Assembly (NCBI GenBank): GCA_903839875.1
Contig: CAIMDZ010000221.1
Location: 1 to 42,142, forward strand
Direction of reading: 5' to 3'
Source of the DNA: an uncultured Bacteroidota bacterium
GTDB lineage: Bacteria; Bacteroidota; Bacteroidia; Chitinophagales; Chitinophagaceae
DNA length: 42,142 bases
Shown: positions 1-6,512 of the stretch, one piece after another
Position numbering within the stretch: the stretch's first letter is position 1
Layout: each line of letters begins with the position of its first letter
Position numbers and translations under genes: made by a program
The notes under the pieces: generated by a model
Seen by the model: only the letters and a program-made list of their open reading frames with translations
Told to the model about the DNA's origin: nothing
The model's database searches: none

Positions 1-62
1 GGAAGTTGTTGCGGACTGCTGTATTGTTGTTTAGATGCACGGTTTTTGAGCGCTTTTGCCAT
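1..62 (-). CDS. N-terminal fragment of an unidentified CDS leaving the window
   Basis: Reading leftward from an ATG at 60-62, 20 codons stay open to the window edge; the translation begins MAKALKNRASKQQ. An AAAGGAAT-like purine stretch lies just upstream on the minus strand. The basic, Gln/Ser-rich start is of a kind seen at the beginning of some transposases, but 20 residues are too few to assign a family, and I saw no convincing terminal inverted repeat in the bases to the right. Confidence 0.3.
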   Translation of the reverse strand, partial: MAKALKNRASKQQYSSPQQL

Positions 63-465
63 ATTCCTTTGCACTTAGTTCACACTAATATCGTGAATTA
101 TCCCGTATTTACTGCATCTTAGAATATTTCAGCAGACCCTAATTATTCTACCCTTGCGGCTACCCACTCGCGCAGGACAGGCAACACGTTGCCAAGGTTC
201 CGATTTTTCATCTGTATGTATTTAAGTATATATAACTCAATTTCTATAGCACTTCCGCTTCCGGAACAAACCGGAAGTAAACCGGAAATTGTCTGAAATG
301 CAACTATTTGATAATCAAAGAAATGTTGCTGAACCTAAAATTATTTTTATACCAGAAATTTTTACAAAAACACTACAGTTATGAATTATAAATAAACTAA
401 TTTGATTGCCTCCGACAAGTGCTGCAAACAATTCATTATGGTCATATATCAGGCTAACAATATTT
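63..465. other. Non-coding stretch, no confident features
   Basis: AT-rich sequence with stops in all frames apart from short chance ORFs. It contains a short palindrome around 308-322 (TTTGAT/ATCAAA arms around one base) and a GC-richer patch at 150-200. No promoter, terminator or RNA gene can be supported. Confidence 0.5.
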
Positions 466-933
466 TTATTTATTCAATGACCGCCTTGTCGGCTCCGCGA
501 AAAAGAATTCCCTTTTATTATAATAAAATGCGTTCCTTGGCCCGTGCTCCATGTTGTCCTGAACTTCCGGATTGGGTGGTGTTTCAAAATAACCGGTCAT
601 CCTTCCATCATCAGCTGTTATATATATTCTGTATTGCAAATTTTCGTTGCCGGCGACATCCTTGTGCTTTTCGGTATCAGTCCTGATTATTTTCCATATA
701 CCATATTCATCATATTCAACTGAAACGGCCTGCCCCCTGCCATTGGGTCGCATAACCGAAAAGCTGTATCTAAACGAGTCGGCGATAAATGTGTATGACT
801 CGCGAATGGTATCCCAGAACTTCAGGCGTGCTTTGGTGTCGGGTACGGGAGTTTTGTAAACGCCGTCGTAATTGGGTTTCTGTGCGTAAACGATACAAGG
901 GACGAGAAGTAATGCGATAAATAAAGCTTTCAT
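466..933 (-). CDS. Hypothetical secreted protein
   Basis: Unrecognised 155-residue protein. I start it at the ATG at 931-933 because translation from there gives a clean signal peptide (MKALFIALLLVPCIVYAQ, cleavage after the Ala before Gln), whereas the longer frame adds 21 residues with no signal character. The mature part is polar, with aromatic-rich segments and no motif I know. It lies 67 nt downstream of the CocE-type hydrolase gene on the same strand and is probably cotranscribed with it. Secretion is inferred from the signal peptide; function is unknown. Confidence 0.6.
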   Translation of the reverse strand: MKALFIALLLVPCIVYAQKPNYDGVYKTPVPDTKARLKFWDTIRESYTFIADSFRYSFSVMRPNGRGQAVSVEYDEYGIWKIIRTDTEKHKDVAGNENLQYRIYITADDGRMTGYFETPPNPEVQDNMEHGPRNAFYYNKREFFFAEPTRRSLNK

Positions 934-1000
934 AATATTGAAAATCAATCGGTTCACACAGTACATTTTTAAATCTTCAAATTTCCACATTTTCAAATTA

Positions 1001-2893
1001 TTACCTCACAACCGGCAAAATAATCCTGCTGGGATGATCATGACTACTATAGATTTTTATATCACACGGTACAAAATCGGTTTCTGAGCAATGATAAATA
1101 TCTACAAACTGTTGTGGGTTCCTGTCCACCAAAGGGAACCAGGTGCTCTGTATCTGCACCATCACCCGGTGGCCTTTTTTGAATACGTGGGCTACATCGG
1201 GCAGTTTGTATTTTACCTCAGTGATCTTAAATGTTTCAAAGGCTTCCGGCTTTTCAAAGCCGTTGCGGTAGCGGCCACGCATCACCTCGCCGCGCACCAG
1301 CATCTCGTAGCCACCCATAGGGTAGGTCTTTCCGTTTCCGGCGCCGTCCTTTTCCCTGTAGCCAAAGGTGTCGGGGAAAACGTCAATCAATTTTACCACG
1401 AAATCAGCGTCGGTGGTGGAAATGGAGGCGTACAGATCTGCTACAACCGGCCCGGCAAGTGTGAGGTCGCTTTTCAGCACATCCGTTTTGAACACGAGCA
1501 CATCAGGGCGGCGGCCTATCTGGCGCTGGTCATCGTCCATATATTCATTGGTGCGGCCCATGTGAATACCATCGGTATAGGGCACAGGCTTCATGGGGTC
1601 GCTGGTGTATTTGGTAAACTTTACATCTTCACTCATTTCCGGTGCGCTCCAGTTAAGCCGGCCATTACCGTGCAGGTACATACTTTGGTTTTCCTTATTT
1701 GCAGGTGGCCATTGATTATAAGTGCGCCATACGTTGGCGCCGCTAAAGAATATAGTAGCCGCGCTCACATACCGGGCATTTTTTCTGCCGTACAGATAGC
1801 GGTCAAAAAAAGGTTTTTCTATAGCCTTTTGGAAATACTCCGAATTTTTAGCCCCAAACCGCACATTACCCAGGTACTCGCCGGAGCCTCTTGCCCAGCC
1901 ACCATGACTCCATGGGCCCATCACCAGTTTGTTGTTATTCGGGGCTTTTTCTTCTATTGCCTTATACAGGTTCCAGGCTCCGAAGCAGTCTTCGGCATCG
2001 AAGAGGCCGCCAACCACAAGGGTAGGTACACTGGCAGGTATATGCTGCACAAAGCTGCGGGTATTGCGCACTTTCCACCATTGGTCGTAGTTGGGATGGT
2101 CGTACAGGTCTTTCCAGAATTTGATGGAATCACCCAGCAAAGCTGCCAGGTTTTTAAGCGGACCTGTTTCTAAATAAAACTTGTAGTTATCTTTTGTATA
2201 GTATTGAAAACCACCTCCCCACGTATTTGTCAATCCATGCCTTGGCCTTCCGAAACCGCTATAAAAATTAAAGGCGTCCATTTCCATAAATGCCCCGTTG
2301 TGGTGAAAATCATCGCCTATAAACCACTCGGTTACCGGTGCCTGCGGGCTCACCGCCTTCAGGGCGGGGTGGTGGGAGAGTGCAGCCATCGTGGCATAAA
2401 ACCCGGGGTAGGAGATACCATATACACCAACCCGGCCATTATTATCCGGTACATTTTTCACCAGCCAGTCTATGGCGTCATAGGTATCGCTGGCTTCGTC
2501 TGTTTCAGTCCCTTTCTTATCCGGGTTGTAGGGGCGCACATCCATAAATTCGCCCTCGCTCATAAACCTTCCCCGCACATCCTGGTTCACGAGGATGTAG
2601 TTATCCTTCGCATAATTCATTTTAGGCGTATTCCACATCTTACTGAACTCTGTGCCGTATGGCGAACAGGAATACGGGGTTCGGCTAATGAGGATCGGGT
2701 GTTTTATCTTATCGTGAGCGTCAGTCGGACGGGGCGCATATATGGTGGTAAACAGCTTTGCGCCGTCACGCATTTGTATATATACTTCCTGCTTCGTATA
2801 ATGGGTTACGAGCCAGGCTGAATCAGATACCGGGTCTTGAGCGAATAATGAAAGGGGCGCAATTAGTAGTGCAATCAACAATATTTTCCTCAT
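1001..2893 (-). CDS. Secreted CocE/NonD-family hydrolase (X-Pro dipeptidyl-peptidase / alpha-amino-acid ester hydrolase type)
   Basis: A 630-residue serine hydrolase with a signal peptide (residues 1-19, ending LFAQ). The alpha/beta-hydrolase core carries the family motif GISYPG with nucleophile Ser161. The acid is most likely Asp299 in GGLFDAED and the histidine His330 in GPWSHGG. The C-terminal third fits the jelly-roll domain of this family (X-Pro dipeptidyl-peptidase C-terminal type). Members hydrolyse acyl esters or peptides, often beta-lactam or alpha-amino-acid derivatives; the exact substrate cannot be read from sequence. The protein is probably periplasmic or exported. Its start overlaps the end of the upstream gene by 71 nt, which is unusual. 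Confidence 0.93.
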   Translation of the reverse strand: MRKILLIALLIAPLSLFAQDPVSDSAWLVTHYTKQEVYIQMRDGAKLFTTIYAPRPTDAHDKIKHPILISRTPYSCSPYGTEFSKMWNTPKMNYAKDNYILVNQDVRGRFMSEGEFMDVRPYNPDKKGTETDEASDTYDAIDWLVKNVPDNNGRVGVYGISYPGFYATMAALSHHPALKAVSPQAPVTEWFIGDDFHHNGAFMEMDAFNFYSGFGRPRHGLTNTWGGGFQYYTKDNYKFYLETGPLKNLAALLGDSIKFWKDLYDHPNYDQWWKVRNTRSFVQHIPASVPTLVVGGLFDAEDCFGAWNLYKAIEEKAPNNNKLVMGPWSHGGWARGSGEYLGNVRFGAKNSEYFQKAIEKPFFDRYLYGRKNARYVSAATIFFSGANVWRTYNQWPPANKENQSMYLHGNGRLNWSAPEMSEDVKFTKYTSDPMKPVPYTDGIHMGRTNEYMDDDQRQIGRRPDVLVFKTDVLKSDLTLAGPVVADLYASISTTDADFVVKLIDVFPDTFGYREKDGAGNGKTYPMGGYEMLVRGEVMRGRYRNGFEKPEAFETFKITEVKYKLPDVAHVFKKGHRVMVQIQSTWFPLVDRNPQQFVDIYHCSETDFVPCDIKIYSSHDHPSRIILPVVR

Positions 2894-3455
2894 TGTAGAA
2901 ACGGTTGAGGATATAAAAATAGGAAAGAAGCAGATAAAAGTTACTATTTCCTGCCTGACTTGTAATAAAGTCTGGCAACATTTTGTCTGCGGACTGCCTG
3001 TTGGTCAAAAATCCGGGCTCCTGAACCGGCATGACTGCCTGTACGCTTTGTGAATTTTTTGGTGCGGGAAATACGTACCATGTATAAACTTTGATCCCAT
3101 ATGGATCAATGCCGCCTTTTTCCATATATTTTTGTCTCACTCCTTCCTCTGCCTCACCGTATGAAGAGCTACCATTAATAGCCGTAAAAATAGTGTTGCC
3201 ATCTTCGTCATGGCCGGAAATAAAACCCCACCAGCCGGCATTATTGCTCATGAATTGGAGTGCGCAGTCAAGCCCCCCGTTTTCTTTACATTCCTTTATT
3301 GCAAGATCAGCGCATTCCTTCATGGTAAGAGGGACCGTATTGTCAATATTGTATCCTATGCCAAATTTTCCAGTATGCTCGTTTGTGTATACTACGCATT
3401 GCCCATAAGCTAATCCGGTAGAGCAAAAAAGTAGAATAAGAAAGAACTGTTTCAT
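2823..3455 (-). CDS. Small secreted cysteine-containing protein, DUF4189-like, with a run-on C-terminus
   Basis: A 210-residue protein with a signal peptide (residues 1-18, ending GLAYG) and a ~110-residue domain with conserved Cys pairs, a GWWGFISG motif and a VYTWY end. It is clearly paralogous to the next upstream gene (same spacing of CVVY/CVIY, GWWG and VYTWY). The pattern of small residues, Cys and alternating Gly resembles DUF4189-type periplasmic proteins; that family call is tentative. The paralog stops soon after VYTWY, but this frame runs on for ~60 low-complexity residues and into the first 71 nt of the CocE gene. The tail may be non-functional read-on after loss of the original stop. 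A Crp/Fnr-type promoter lies upstream (3508-3550). Confidence 0.65.
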   Translation of the reverse strand: MKQFFLILLFCSTGLAYGQCVVYTNEHTGKFGIGYNIDNTVPLTMKECADLAIKECKENGGLDCALQFMSNNAGWWGFISGHDEDGNTIFTAINGSSSYGEAEEGVRQKYMEKGGIDPYGIKVYTWYVFPAPKNSQSVQAVMPVQEPGFLTNRQSADKMLPDFITSQAGNSNFYLLLSYFYILNRFYNEENIVDCTTNCAPFIIRSRPGI

Positions 3456-3507
3456 AACATGAATGAATTTGTTATTATATAGTACTATACAGTTCTATAC
3501 AATTATA

Positions 3508-3550
3508 CAAAGCTTCTTTATTTATGAATTTTCTCCAATGATGTTAATCA
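3508..3550 (-). promoter_or_regulatory. Crp/Fnr-type operator plus -7 element for the 2823-3455 gene
   Basis: On the minus strand the perfect palindrome TGATTAACATCA (3539-3550) is followed after exactly 23 bp by AAGCTTTG (3508-3515), a one-mismatch TAnnTTTG element. This is the same geometry as the five units at 4147-4937. The predicted leader is ~46 nt. Two more palindromes of the same type, TGATGCTCATCA (3561-3572) and TAACGTTAATCA (3579-3590), lie just upstream without a -7 element at that spacing; they could be auxiliary sites. Confidence 0.6.
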
Positions 3551-3638
3551 ATGGGGTCGCTGATGCTCATCAGTGTTATAACGTTAATCAAATTTTAGGG
3601 ACTGTTGTGCAAAAATTATTTTTGCATATGATAGAACA

Positions 3639-4046
3639 CTAATATTTCACATTGGAATATGAGTACCAAGTATAAACCTGAATGCTGCCTGCATTCATGC
3701 CTCCATCGTTCCTGTATTTGGTCCGAACAGCATCTTCAGCTTCACTTTTTGATGAATAGCCATCGCCGCCCTGGAAGAAATTGCGGCCATCACTCTTCTG
3801 GCCGTTTATTATTCCCCACCAGCCTTTTTTGGCGCTTCTGTACAATTCTGTACAATTGGTGCCACCTTTCTCCCTGCACAATTTCTTTGCCACATCCTCA
3901 CACTCCCGATAGGTGGTTGGTGCATTATCGTTATTAAATCCTGCACCAAAGGCGCCAGTATTGTCATCGGCATAGATCACGCACTGGCCATTTGAATAAA
4001 AAGAGCCGGATAAAATAAGGACCAAAAAAATAATTACTTTTTTCAT
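3639..4046 (-). CDS. Small secreted cysteine-containing protein, DUF4189-like paralog
   Basis: A 135-residue protein. The start is set at the ATG at 4044-4046 because it gives a signal peptide (MKKVIIFLVLILSG, ending SNGQ); a longer frame adds 11 residues upstream. The mature domain matches the neighbouring gene residue for residue at CVIY, the ECEDVAKKLC segment, KGWWGIING and the VYTWY end, and stops shortly after. Tandem duplication is the simplest explanation. Function is unknown; an exported location is inferred. The upstream region also holds the operator-like palindrome at 4125-4136 and diverges into the small-RNA array. Confidence 0.65.
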   Translation of the reverse strand: MKKVIIFLVLILSGSFYSNGQCVIYADDNTGAFGAGFNNDNAPTTYRECEDVAKKLCREKGGTNCTELYRSAKKGWWGIINGQKSDGRNFFQGGDGYSSKSEAEDAVRTKYRNDGGMNAGSIQVYTWYSYSNVKY

Positions 4047-4124
4047 ATATAAACGGATATTTTCAACAAAATTATACAATAATTTATTTAGTTCTATACC
4101 ATTTAAATGGTATTTTTCGTTTTA

Positions 4125-4136
4125 TGACCAGAATCA
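4125..4136. promoter_or_regulatory. Crp/Fnr-type palindrome in the divergent region
   Basis: TGACCAGAATCA fits TGAY-N4-RTCA. It lies between the leftward gene at 3639-4046 and the first rightward small unit. No TAnnTTTG element sits 23 bp from it on either strand, so it is either an auxiliary upstream site for unit 1 (centre ~55 bp from its -7 element) or a site for the leftward gene with an atypical promoter. Confidence 0.4.
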
Positions 4137-4146
4137 TAAATCTGAA

Positions 4147-4189
4147 TAACGTTAGTCATAAACGGCGTAGAAATAGAACGATACCTTTG
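4147..4189 (+). promoter_or_regulatory. Activator-type promoter of small unit 1
   Basis: The operator TAACGTTAGTCA (4147-4158) is a one-mismatch TGAY-N4-RTCA site. After exactly 23 bp comes TACCTTTG (4182-4189). No TTTG (-33) element is present at the usual spacing, as expected for an activator-dependent promoter. Predicted transcription start is ~4196. Confidence 0.7.
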
Positions 4190-4195
4190 TGCTGT

Positions 4196-4284
4196 GGTTA
4201 AATAATAGTGAGTTTTTCATGGGTTAGTTTTTTTTGAATAGTTAAGTACGAAGGCCCTGCTCTATGCAGCGGCCTTCGTCGTTT
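4196..4284 (+). ncRNA. Candidate small RNA, array unit 1
   Basis: A predicted ~89 nt transcript. It holds GTGAGTTTTTCAT and a T-run followed by TTTTGAATAGT, both shared with unit 2. It ends in a strong hairpin (arms ACGAAGGCC and GGCCTTCGT at 4248-4256 and 4271-4279, with an inner CTGC/GCAG stem) followed by CGTTTT. Its hairpin sequence differs from the other four units although the upstream core is conserved. No credible ORF is present. Transcription is inferred from promoter and terminator. Confidence 0.65.
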
Positions 4285-4332
4285 TGGAGCAGGGTAGTAT
4301 TTATAAATCATGACCATAAATATGTATAAACC

Positions 4333-4375
4333 TGACTATTATCATAAAAAACGGATAGGTGTAAGCTTAAATTTG
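4333..4375 (+). promoter_or_regulatory. Activator-type promoter of small unit 2
   Basis: The operator TGACTATTATCA (4333-4344), then 23 bp, then TAAATTTG (4368-4375). The three bases after the operator palindrome (TAA) match units 1 and 3. Predicted start is ~4382. Confidence 0.7.
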
Positions 4376-4381
4376 AATTGT

Positions 4382-4462
4382 GGTTTAAATAGTGAGTTTT
4401 TCATAGGTTAGGTTTTGAATAGTAAAGTGAAAAAAAGGTGCAGTATCAACTGCGCCTTTTTT
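4382..4462 (+). ncRNA. Candidate small RNA, array unit 2
   Basis: A predicted ~81 nt transcript containing GTGAGTTTTTCATAGGTTAG and TTTTGAATAGTAAAGTG. It ends in a canonical intrinsic terminator: stem GGTGCAGT (4437-4444) and ACTGCGCC (4449-4456), tetraloop ATCA, flanked by A6 and T6 tracts. The stem sequence is shared in form with units 3, 4 and 5. No protein is encoded beyond four codons from any start. Confidence 0.72.
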
Positions 4463-4520
4463 AATAGTTCAAAAATTACACCGGAAAGATGAGAAAATTG
4501 TCTAAGATCATATTTTAAGC

Positions 4521-4563
4521 TGACAAAGGTCATAAAATATTGATGTGCAGGCAAATATCTTTG
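4521..4563 (+). promoter_or_regulatory. Activator-type promoter of small unit 3
   Basis: The perfect palindrome TGACAAAGGTCA (4521-4532), then 23 bp, then TATCTTTG (4556-4563). Predicted start is ~4570. Confidence 0.72.
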
Positions 4564-4569
4564 TACCAG

Positions 4570-4643
4570 TTGAGTAAGAATGATTTCATAGTGATAGCTT
4601 TTGAATGATAAATGTATGGCGCAGTATTGACTGCGCCTCTTTT
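4570..4643 (+). ncRNA. Candidate small RNA, array unit 3
   Basis: A predicted ~74 nt transcript with the diverged core TTTCATAGTGATAG and TTTTGAATGATAAATG. The terminator has stem GGCGCAGT (4618-4625) and ACTGCGCC (4630-4637), loop ATTG, then TCTTTT. The single ATG before the core is followed by a stop after two further codons, so coding is unlikely. Confidence 0.7.
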
Positions 4644-4699
4644 ATAAAGACATTGAAAAATAGGAAAAAATCCCGGTTGTTCTAAATCAGTGCGGTTAC

Positions 4700-4742
4700 T
4701 GATCTTAATCATTGATGACCGCATTTGATGTGTGTAGTTTTG
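4700..4742 (+). promoter_or_regulatory. Activator-type promoter of small unit 4
   Basis: The perfect palindrome TGATCTTAATCA (4700-4711), then 23 bp, then TAGTTTTG (4735-4742). Unit 4 alone also has a TTG at about the -33 position directly after the operator. Predicted start is ~4749. Confidence 0.7.
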
Positions 4743-4748
4743 AATGGT

Positions 4749-4816
4749 GATTTTTTTTTCATAAACAGGTTTTGAATAGTAAGTGTAGTACAGGTGCAGT
4801 TTCTACTGCACCTTTT
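4749..4816 (+). ncRNA. Candidate small RNA, array unit 4
   Basis: A predicted ~68 nt transcript, the shortest of the five, with T9-CATAAACAG followed by TTTTGAATAGTAAGTG. The terminator stem is perfect: AGGTGCAGT (4792-4800) and ACTGCACCT (4805-4813), loop TTCT, then TTTTACTTTTT. The compensated bases relative to units 2 and 3 (GGTGC/GCACC against GGCGC/GCGCC) show that pairing is kept while sequence changes. Confidence 0.72.
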
Positions 4817-4894
4817 ACTTTTTATCCCTGGCAGCAGGGTAGTTCCATGTTAATCCTTATCACCCCGGTTATTGCCTATAATCATCTTTATTCA

Positions 4895-4937
4895 TGACTA
4901 TCATCATAGGCATATGCTTTGCCGGATATTACTTTTG
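4895..4937 (+). promoter_or_regulatory. Activator-type promoter of small unit 5
   Basis: The operator TGACTATCATCA (4895-4906), then 23 bp, then TACTTTTG (4930-4937). Predicted start is ~4944. Confidence 0.68.
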
Positions 4938-4943
4938 TATTGT

Positions 4944-5026
4944 TATTATTGAGTGAAGAGAAGTACAGCTTGTTTTTAGAATGATTGAAAAAAATAGGGC
5001 GCAGTCGGACTGTGACCCTTTTTTTT
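4944..5026 (+). ncRNA. Candidate small RNA, array unit 5
   Basis: A predicted ~83 nt transcript and the most diverged member: the core reads TTTTTAGAATGATTGAAA. The terminator stem AGGGCGCAGT (4996-5005) pairs with ACTGTGACCCT (5009-5019), with one bulged A and a G-U pair, and is followed by a long T tract to 5026. Promoter geometry is identical to the other units. Confidence 0.65.
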
Positions 5027-5394
5027 ACCCCGGCACCTTGTAATCAATGGCCAGTTTGTTGTTAAATTCTCAAAATCTGTGTTTTAATAAAAAAGTTGTT
5101 TGACGCTTTTAGTTTTATTTTCCCCACTGTCTGCAATTTTTTTCCACGTAATGACTCCCGGAAGTCTTCGTAAAACTATTCTTTGTTGAGCTGTTCCTGC
5201 CGTTGCAGGTATACTTCACCGGCAACCCTGTCTGCCGACAGCAACCCTGTACACACATATTATTATATTGTCATTTTGCGGCTTATTTTCCATCGCGAAC
5301 TTGCCTACCGGCAGGCAGGTTGGGTAGCCCCGAAGGGGCACGACGGCATTATTACATCTAAAACTACTAACAGGTAGCCTCGCTGAGGTATTCC

Positions 5395-5414
5395 ATCCCG
5401 ATAGCTATCGGGAT
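5395..5414. repeat. 20-bp perfect palindrome
   Basis: CCCGATAGCTATCGGG flanked by AT on each side is a perfect inverted repeat with no spacer. Only one copy is seen in this window. It resembles iterated palindromes found between genes in many Bacteroidota; whether it is iterated in this genome cannot be judged here. Confidence 0.7.
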
Positions 5415-5574
5415 CCTACAAATACATGTGTGTATAGGATAGCTGCCGACAGGCAGGCTCGCGCAGGATGTTCTCTTGGCTATTGAGGCATGTCCCTATG
5501 AAGCAAAATTGCACACCTACTCAAAAAATATTCTTGCACACTTTGGTATTGATAATCAATGTTTTTTCGTTTTA

Positions 5575-5596
5575 AAATTGCGCAGGTGCGCAATTT
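5575..5596. repeat. 10-bp inverted repeat
   Basis: Arms AAATTGCGCA and TGCGCAATTT are separated by GG. No T tract follows, so a terminator role is not supported. Confidence 0.6.
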
Positions 5597-5654
5597 GTTG
5601 CGCAGTGTTTTGTACCTGTCCGTATTGTGCAGGGCAGACACATGGATCTGGCCC

Positions 5655-5930
5655 TACAAAAATAAAACAGCCACTTTAACCACCACAAATGGTGTGCCAG
5701 AAATTTGACAAGTTACTCACATTTTTTGCCCCAATGCTGACCTAACGAATTGAGGGATTCAGGGTTGTGTTGTACAGAAAATTGTGGATATCTTTTTGCG
5801 GGTGAAATTGCGGCAGGTTGTGGCGTGATATTAGGTATTGGTTGTTGGTGAGTTATATTGGGGATGTGGCGCTCAGCGGGATTTGTTGGTGTGGTGGAGG
5901 GTGATTGGTAAAGGACGCGTTTCGTTAATG
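5655..5930 (+). repeat. Dispersed ~270-bp repeat, copy 1
   Basis: Direct repeat of 6720-6985. The central ~105 bp (about 5723-5822), including TGCCCCAATGCTGACC and GAATTGAGGGATTCAGGG, is nearly identical in both copies; the flanks are diverged but alignable to TACAAAAA on the left and the GGTGTGG/GGTGGTGG region on the right. Short minus-strand ORFs in both copies arise from the repeat and look like chance frames. A third diverged copy lies inverted at 9841-9957. Confidence 0.75.
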
Positions 5931-5977
5931 GGCACTTCAAACGAAATTGCCTAGGTATAATTGTTCAGACAGTTTTG

Positions 5978-5985
5978 TATTTTTG
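5978..5985 (+). promoter_or_regulatory. -7 promoter element for the DUF6934 gene
   Basis: TATTTTTG matches TAnnTTTG. The predicted leader (~47 nt) starts with three tandem copies of the 9-mer AACAATAGC (about 5993-6019), a short tandem repeat that could vary in number by slippage. Confidence 0.5.
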
Positions 5986-6039
5986 ATTTCAAACAATAGC
6001 AACAATAGCAACAATAGCCATCATTTAGTCAACCGCTTT

Positions 6040-6468
6040 ATGAATTTTGATAAATATCCATTGACAATTGGAGACACTGCGATGGTTTATGAATTCTATA
6101 GTGAAGGTCCGAAAGGTATCGTTGCCAAGCTGGTAATTTACAGGGAAACGTACCTCAGGAATTTTTACAATCTTGGTTTTGGTGATAAAGATGGTGAAAC
6201 GGGAGCGATTGATGATTCGGTGATCACAAACAACGGCGATAGTCAAAAAGTGCTGGCGACGGTGGCATCAACGCTGTTGCACTTTACCGATAAAATTCCC
6301 CACTCAAAAGTGATTGCGGTTGGCAGAACAAAATCGAGAACGCGTTTGTACAGAATGGGTATTTATAACAACTTGGAAATGATACAAGAGCATTTTGAGG
6401 TATTTGGCAGGAAAGACAATCGCTGGCAACCTTTCGATAAAATATTGAATATGAAGCTTTTTTTGTGA
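6040..6468 (+). CDS. DUF6934-family protein
   Basis: A 142-residue protein beginning MNFDKYPL. The start at 6040 is preferred over the longer frame because the extra 31 residues translate the AACAATAGC repeat and the promoter. Family features are YEFYSEGPKG near the start, YNLGFGDKDGETGAIDDS, NNGDSQKVLATVAST, a RTRLYRMGI segment and a final WQPF. DUF6934 proteins are common in multiple copies in Bacteroidota and usually precede a very short lysine-rich gene, as here (6513-6668). Their activity is not established; a toxin-antitoxin-like pairing is my inference from gene organisation. Confidence 0.8.
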   Translation: MNFDKYPLTIGDTAMVYEFYSEGPKGIVAKLVIYRETYLRNFYNLGFGDKDGETGAIDDSVITNNGDSQKVLATVASTLLHFTDKIPHSKVIAVGRTKSRTRLYRMGIYNNLEMIQEHFEVFGRKDNRWQPFDKILNMKLFL

Positions 6469-6512
6469 AGAGAAAGAAGTAACTTTGCGGTAATCAGTAT
6501 AAGGAAATAAGG

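Larger units (their letters stand above)
5027..5654. other. Gene-free stretch rich in palindromic intergenic repeats
   Basis: No ORF here looks coding. The stretch contains REP-like CCTACCGGCAGGCAGG at ~5305-5322 (also present near 10888-10905), a related GCCGACAGGCAGGC at ~5443, the palindromes listed separately at 5395-5414 and 5575-5596, and short GC-rich inverted repeats such as CTGCCGACAG. These look like dispersed intergenic repeats between the small-RNA array and the accessory island. Confidence 0.6.

Noticed and set aside
308-322. Fnr-box-like palindrome TTTGAT-A-ATCAAA
   Set aside because: The arm spacing is 1 bp instead of 4 bp and no -7 element lies at the array spacing.
1091-2173. 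360-codon open frame opposite the CocE gene
   Set aside because: The minus-strand frame has a signal peptide and a full catalytic triad; this frame has no domain features and is its antisense shadow.
3561-3624. Rightward promoter using TATTTTTG at 3617 with palindromes at 3561 and 3579
   Set aside because: The spacings (from operator end to -7 start, 44 and 26 bp) do not match the 23-bp rule, and it would transcribe antisense into the 3639 gene.
4196-4816. Tiny ORFs (2-9 codons) in the array units, such as GTG-AGT-TTT-TCA
   Set aside because: Lengths and start codons differ between units and stops interrupt after a few residues; the conserved part is the RNA sequence.
4147-5026. Integron cassette array or CRISPR-like array as explanation for the regularly spaced hairpins
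   Set aside because: Units have promoter, transcript and terminator parts with no ORF cassettes, no attC-like core sites, no integrase and no identical repeats with unique spacers.
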